A stretch of DNA of 64,000 nucleotides from Echinococcus granulosus (taxonomy: Eukaryota > Platyhelminthes > Cestoda > Cyclophyllidea > Taeniidae). Position numbers and translations under genes: made by a program. Below the pieces are notes generated by a model, which was given only the letters and a program-made list of their open reading frames with translations, was not told the origin of the DNA and did not search any database. Shown one piece after another: positions 61,878-64,000 of the stretch. Within the stretch, counting starts at the first letter, position 1, and each line of letters begins with the position of its first letter. The DNA is taken from the NCBI RefSeq assembly GCF_000524195.1, contig NW_020170381.1:3056401-3120400 (forward strand), given 5' to 3'.

Positions 61878-64000
61878 TTATGGGTTGTCTTTGTATATGT
61901 CATCGGGTGGTTTTCTTTGTTTCATTAGTGCGTAAATTTCATCTTCATATTCGACAGGTGGTTTACCCTTGTATGGTTGCATCTTGTTGTGATGAAAGGT
62001 TGTTAGCTAAATACGGTGCTGAACGTTGCGGAAGAGGCGATTTGTAGGTGAGAGAACTTTCACCACTCGGAATGGATCTTTGCACCAAAGATGATGGTAT
62101 TATCCTCAACCATGGACAGTTTCTTTAATTACTCCTCTGTTGCGAGCCTTTGAATAGTATGCGGTACTCCACTAGAACAAATCCACCCTGTATGACACTG
62201 AACATGGACATTCAGGTAGCAATATCCATATTGGTCACAAGTCCCAAAAGAACGTTCGCCTAATTTGTAAGTTACTTCATATTTAGTGCGCAGATTTTGC
62301 ACACTATCGGTGGGAGAGAGAGAGCGAGGGAAATAGAGCGGTAGAAGGAACATTAACCCTTTCCCCTCTGTGTCACCAGCTTAAAGACTATACCGTGAGA
62401 GACTGCAAAGGAATCCAATCTAGGCTCCTCCTTGTTTAACGATTCCTCTGCCTCTTACATGGTCTTCTTTCCCTCCTTTTTCTTTTTTGTTTTCATAAAT
62501 AACATCTGCAACCCCACCAGATAGGAGCAGTTTGTACAGGGAGCAAAATTAGCTCAGATACGGAGATTCTTCTTCACTACTTTGTTGACATGTAACTTGT
62601 GTATGGTAGCAATGGTTGGGGGGGAAGTATAAAAGCACGATCTGTAATGCTCCGTTAAATGCCCCGTACCCGCCGCAAACTTGATAACTTATTCCAAATT
62701 TCTTTTCGTGTTCTTCTTCCTCTCCTCTGCCTTCTTCCTCCTCTGCATTTTTAGACTCCCATCTTACGCGATGCTACGGCTGCTGTTCATAGTCGATCCC
62801 ATTGCTCCATTGGACAATTATTGGAGGCACCTTGCCCAACATCCAGACATGCTTCCTTTTGGTAGTCTTGACTCCTTGCAGGTAATCGGTCAGCATTAAA
62901 TCCGGTGGATATGACGGATGAGAGGTTGCGCAAATTGTAAGACAGGAGCAAACATCCACAGTCTGGCCTGATTTCGTCAGATCATTCTACACGTTTCATT
63001 CGTCATTGAAGAACTGAAACGAAACCCTATATGAAATTCCCATTGATTTATCCATACCGATACTCCTGAAGTTTGTTCGGATTAAACCTGGACATCTGAG
63101 TTTTCTCCGGAAACCCTGGATTAATCAAAGTTGTCACTACGGTTGAACCTGGGTTGATTGACACCCAATAGGTGCTGAGGAGACGTAACTCTTACAGAAA
63201 GACTCTATTTTCCTGAGTATTCTCATGACAGGTTGATAATGTGTCGAGTAGGTGTTCCAAGCGCTGCTTGAATGGAAAACGTGAAACACGGCGGCCAGTC
63301 CCCTCACTAATAGAGTGACGAACTGCGTACATCCTTGAAACGTTTACATCGAGGGTATGAGTTTCTTGCCTGCATTGACAAGGCAGTACGTTCATCACTC
63401 CACGTGGATGCGTGCACTTATCTACCATCACCGTTCTCCACTTGCCATTCTGACGCACAGTTCATGGAACGGCAATTAAACTACAGGAAACCAACCATAA
63501 TAAACGTCTAGCTAATGCTTTTTTTTAAAAAAAACAAGTCATCGTAACATAAATGTGGTGACGTTGTCATCGTTGTGATATTTCCACTGATTAGGCCTAC
63601 GCTTAATGGAGACCACATAGTGACTTAATTGTGAACTACCACCTCTGTTGTGGCATAGAGGTGATACTCCACAGGCGAATCACTAGAGTCAGTCATGTTT
63701 GGACTTGCGCTATGTATTCTTCAAAACTGTCCATTGCCTTGCGAATATCCAAGTGCCGTGCATATCCTTGAGATTCAGAAGATCTCACATAGCTCAGTGA
63801 AGAGTCAACTTTCGAAATTAAGGCCTTGATCGCTATGAACAGATTCGGGTACTCCATGCTGACAAATCCATCGAATGAAGAAAACTGAATCAATTGCTTC
63901 AGTATTATGTCCCTATTGGTTCTACCTCGGCTGCTTTCGTGAAGTAGTCTACCATTACCTAGAACATATCAGTTTCCTCCCTTGGGACCAATGGCGTCCA
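61878..64000 (-). mobile_element. Decayed Ty3/Gypsy-type retrotransposon pol (integrase end)
   Basis: On the minus strand, 63957-63911 reads VMVDYFTKAAEVEP and 63858-63808 reads HGVPESVHSDQGLNFES, the core integrase region with the second catalytic aspartate in SDQG. It is followed by a YSQGNGQ remnant of the conserved HPQGNGQ motif. Towards 61880-62110, FRVVKVLSPTN and FHHNKMQPYKGK match the chromodomain-free C-terminal tail of Gypsy integrases. Several stop codons and frame changes interrupt the reading frames, and a segment at 63192-63458 is not recognisable, so the copy is inactive. It continues beyond the right edge of the window. No LTR was seen on the left within about 1 kb of the pol end. 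Confidence 0.8.

Overview
The window is nuclear DNA from an intron-bearing animal. Seven protein-coding genes are recognisable. Five of them come with many small spliced exons, some introns are only 30-37 bp long, and large stretches are AT-rich and empty. The mixture points to a parasitic flatworm: ultra-short introns near gene 5' ends with long introns later, splice acceptors only 1-9 nt upstream of several start codons (as expected if mRNAs are trans-spliced to a spliced leader), and a miniature LTR element like the TRIMs described in tapeworms. A cestode is my best guess, but the sequence alone does not prove it.

Layout. 1-11 kb: no gene seen; one complete miniature LTR element (about 4402-5460) and a solo LTR (808-988). 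11.5-12.6 kb, minus: intronless type II PKA regulatory subunit. 17-17.7 kb: LTR fragments. 18.0-20.8 kb, plus: UBE2K-type ubiquitin-conjugating enzyme, 5 exons. 22.8-31.7 kb, plus: exosome subunit EXOSC7/Rrp42, 9 exons, the last behind a 7.2 kb intron. 31.7-41.6 kb: no gene seen; LTR copies at 36-38 kb. 41.6-45.7 kb, minus: FAM53-like protein, 6 exons, with CpG-rich DNA around its first exon. 47.5-49.2 kb: more LTR elements. 49.9-52.7 kb, plus: mitochondrial carnitine/acylcarnitine carrier, 7 exons. 54.3-55.3 kb, plus: RTRAF (hCLE/C14orf166), 7 exons. 55.4-60.8 kb, minus: TTC7, 13 exons, tail-to-tail with RTRAF. 61.9-64.0 kb, minus: decayed Ty3/Gypsy pol running off the right edge.

The genes are unrelated housekeeping functions (cAMP signalling, ubiquitylation, RNA decay, fatty-acid transport, RNA ligation/transcription, plasma-membrane PI4-kinase complex). 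There is no operon-like or pathway cluster. The most distinctive material is the repeat family and the gene architecture. Splice sites were placed by hand from GT/AG signals, reading-frame continuity and similarity to remembered human orthologues, so individual junctions could be off by a few bases.
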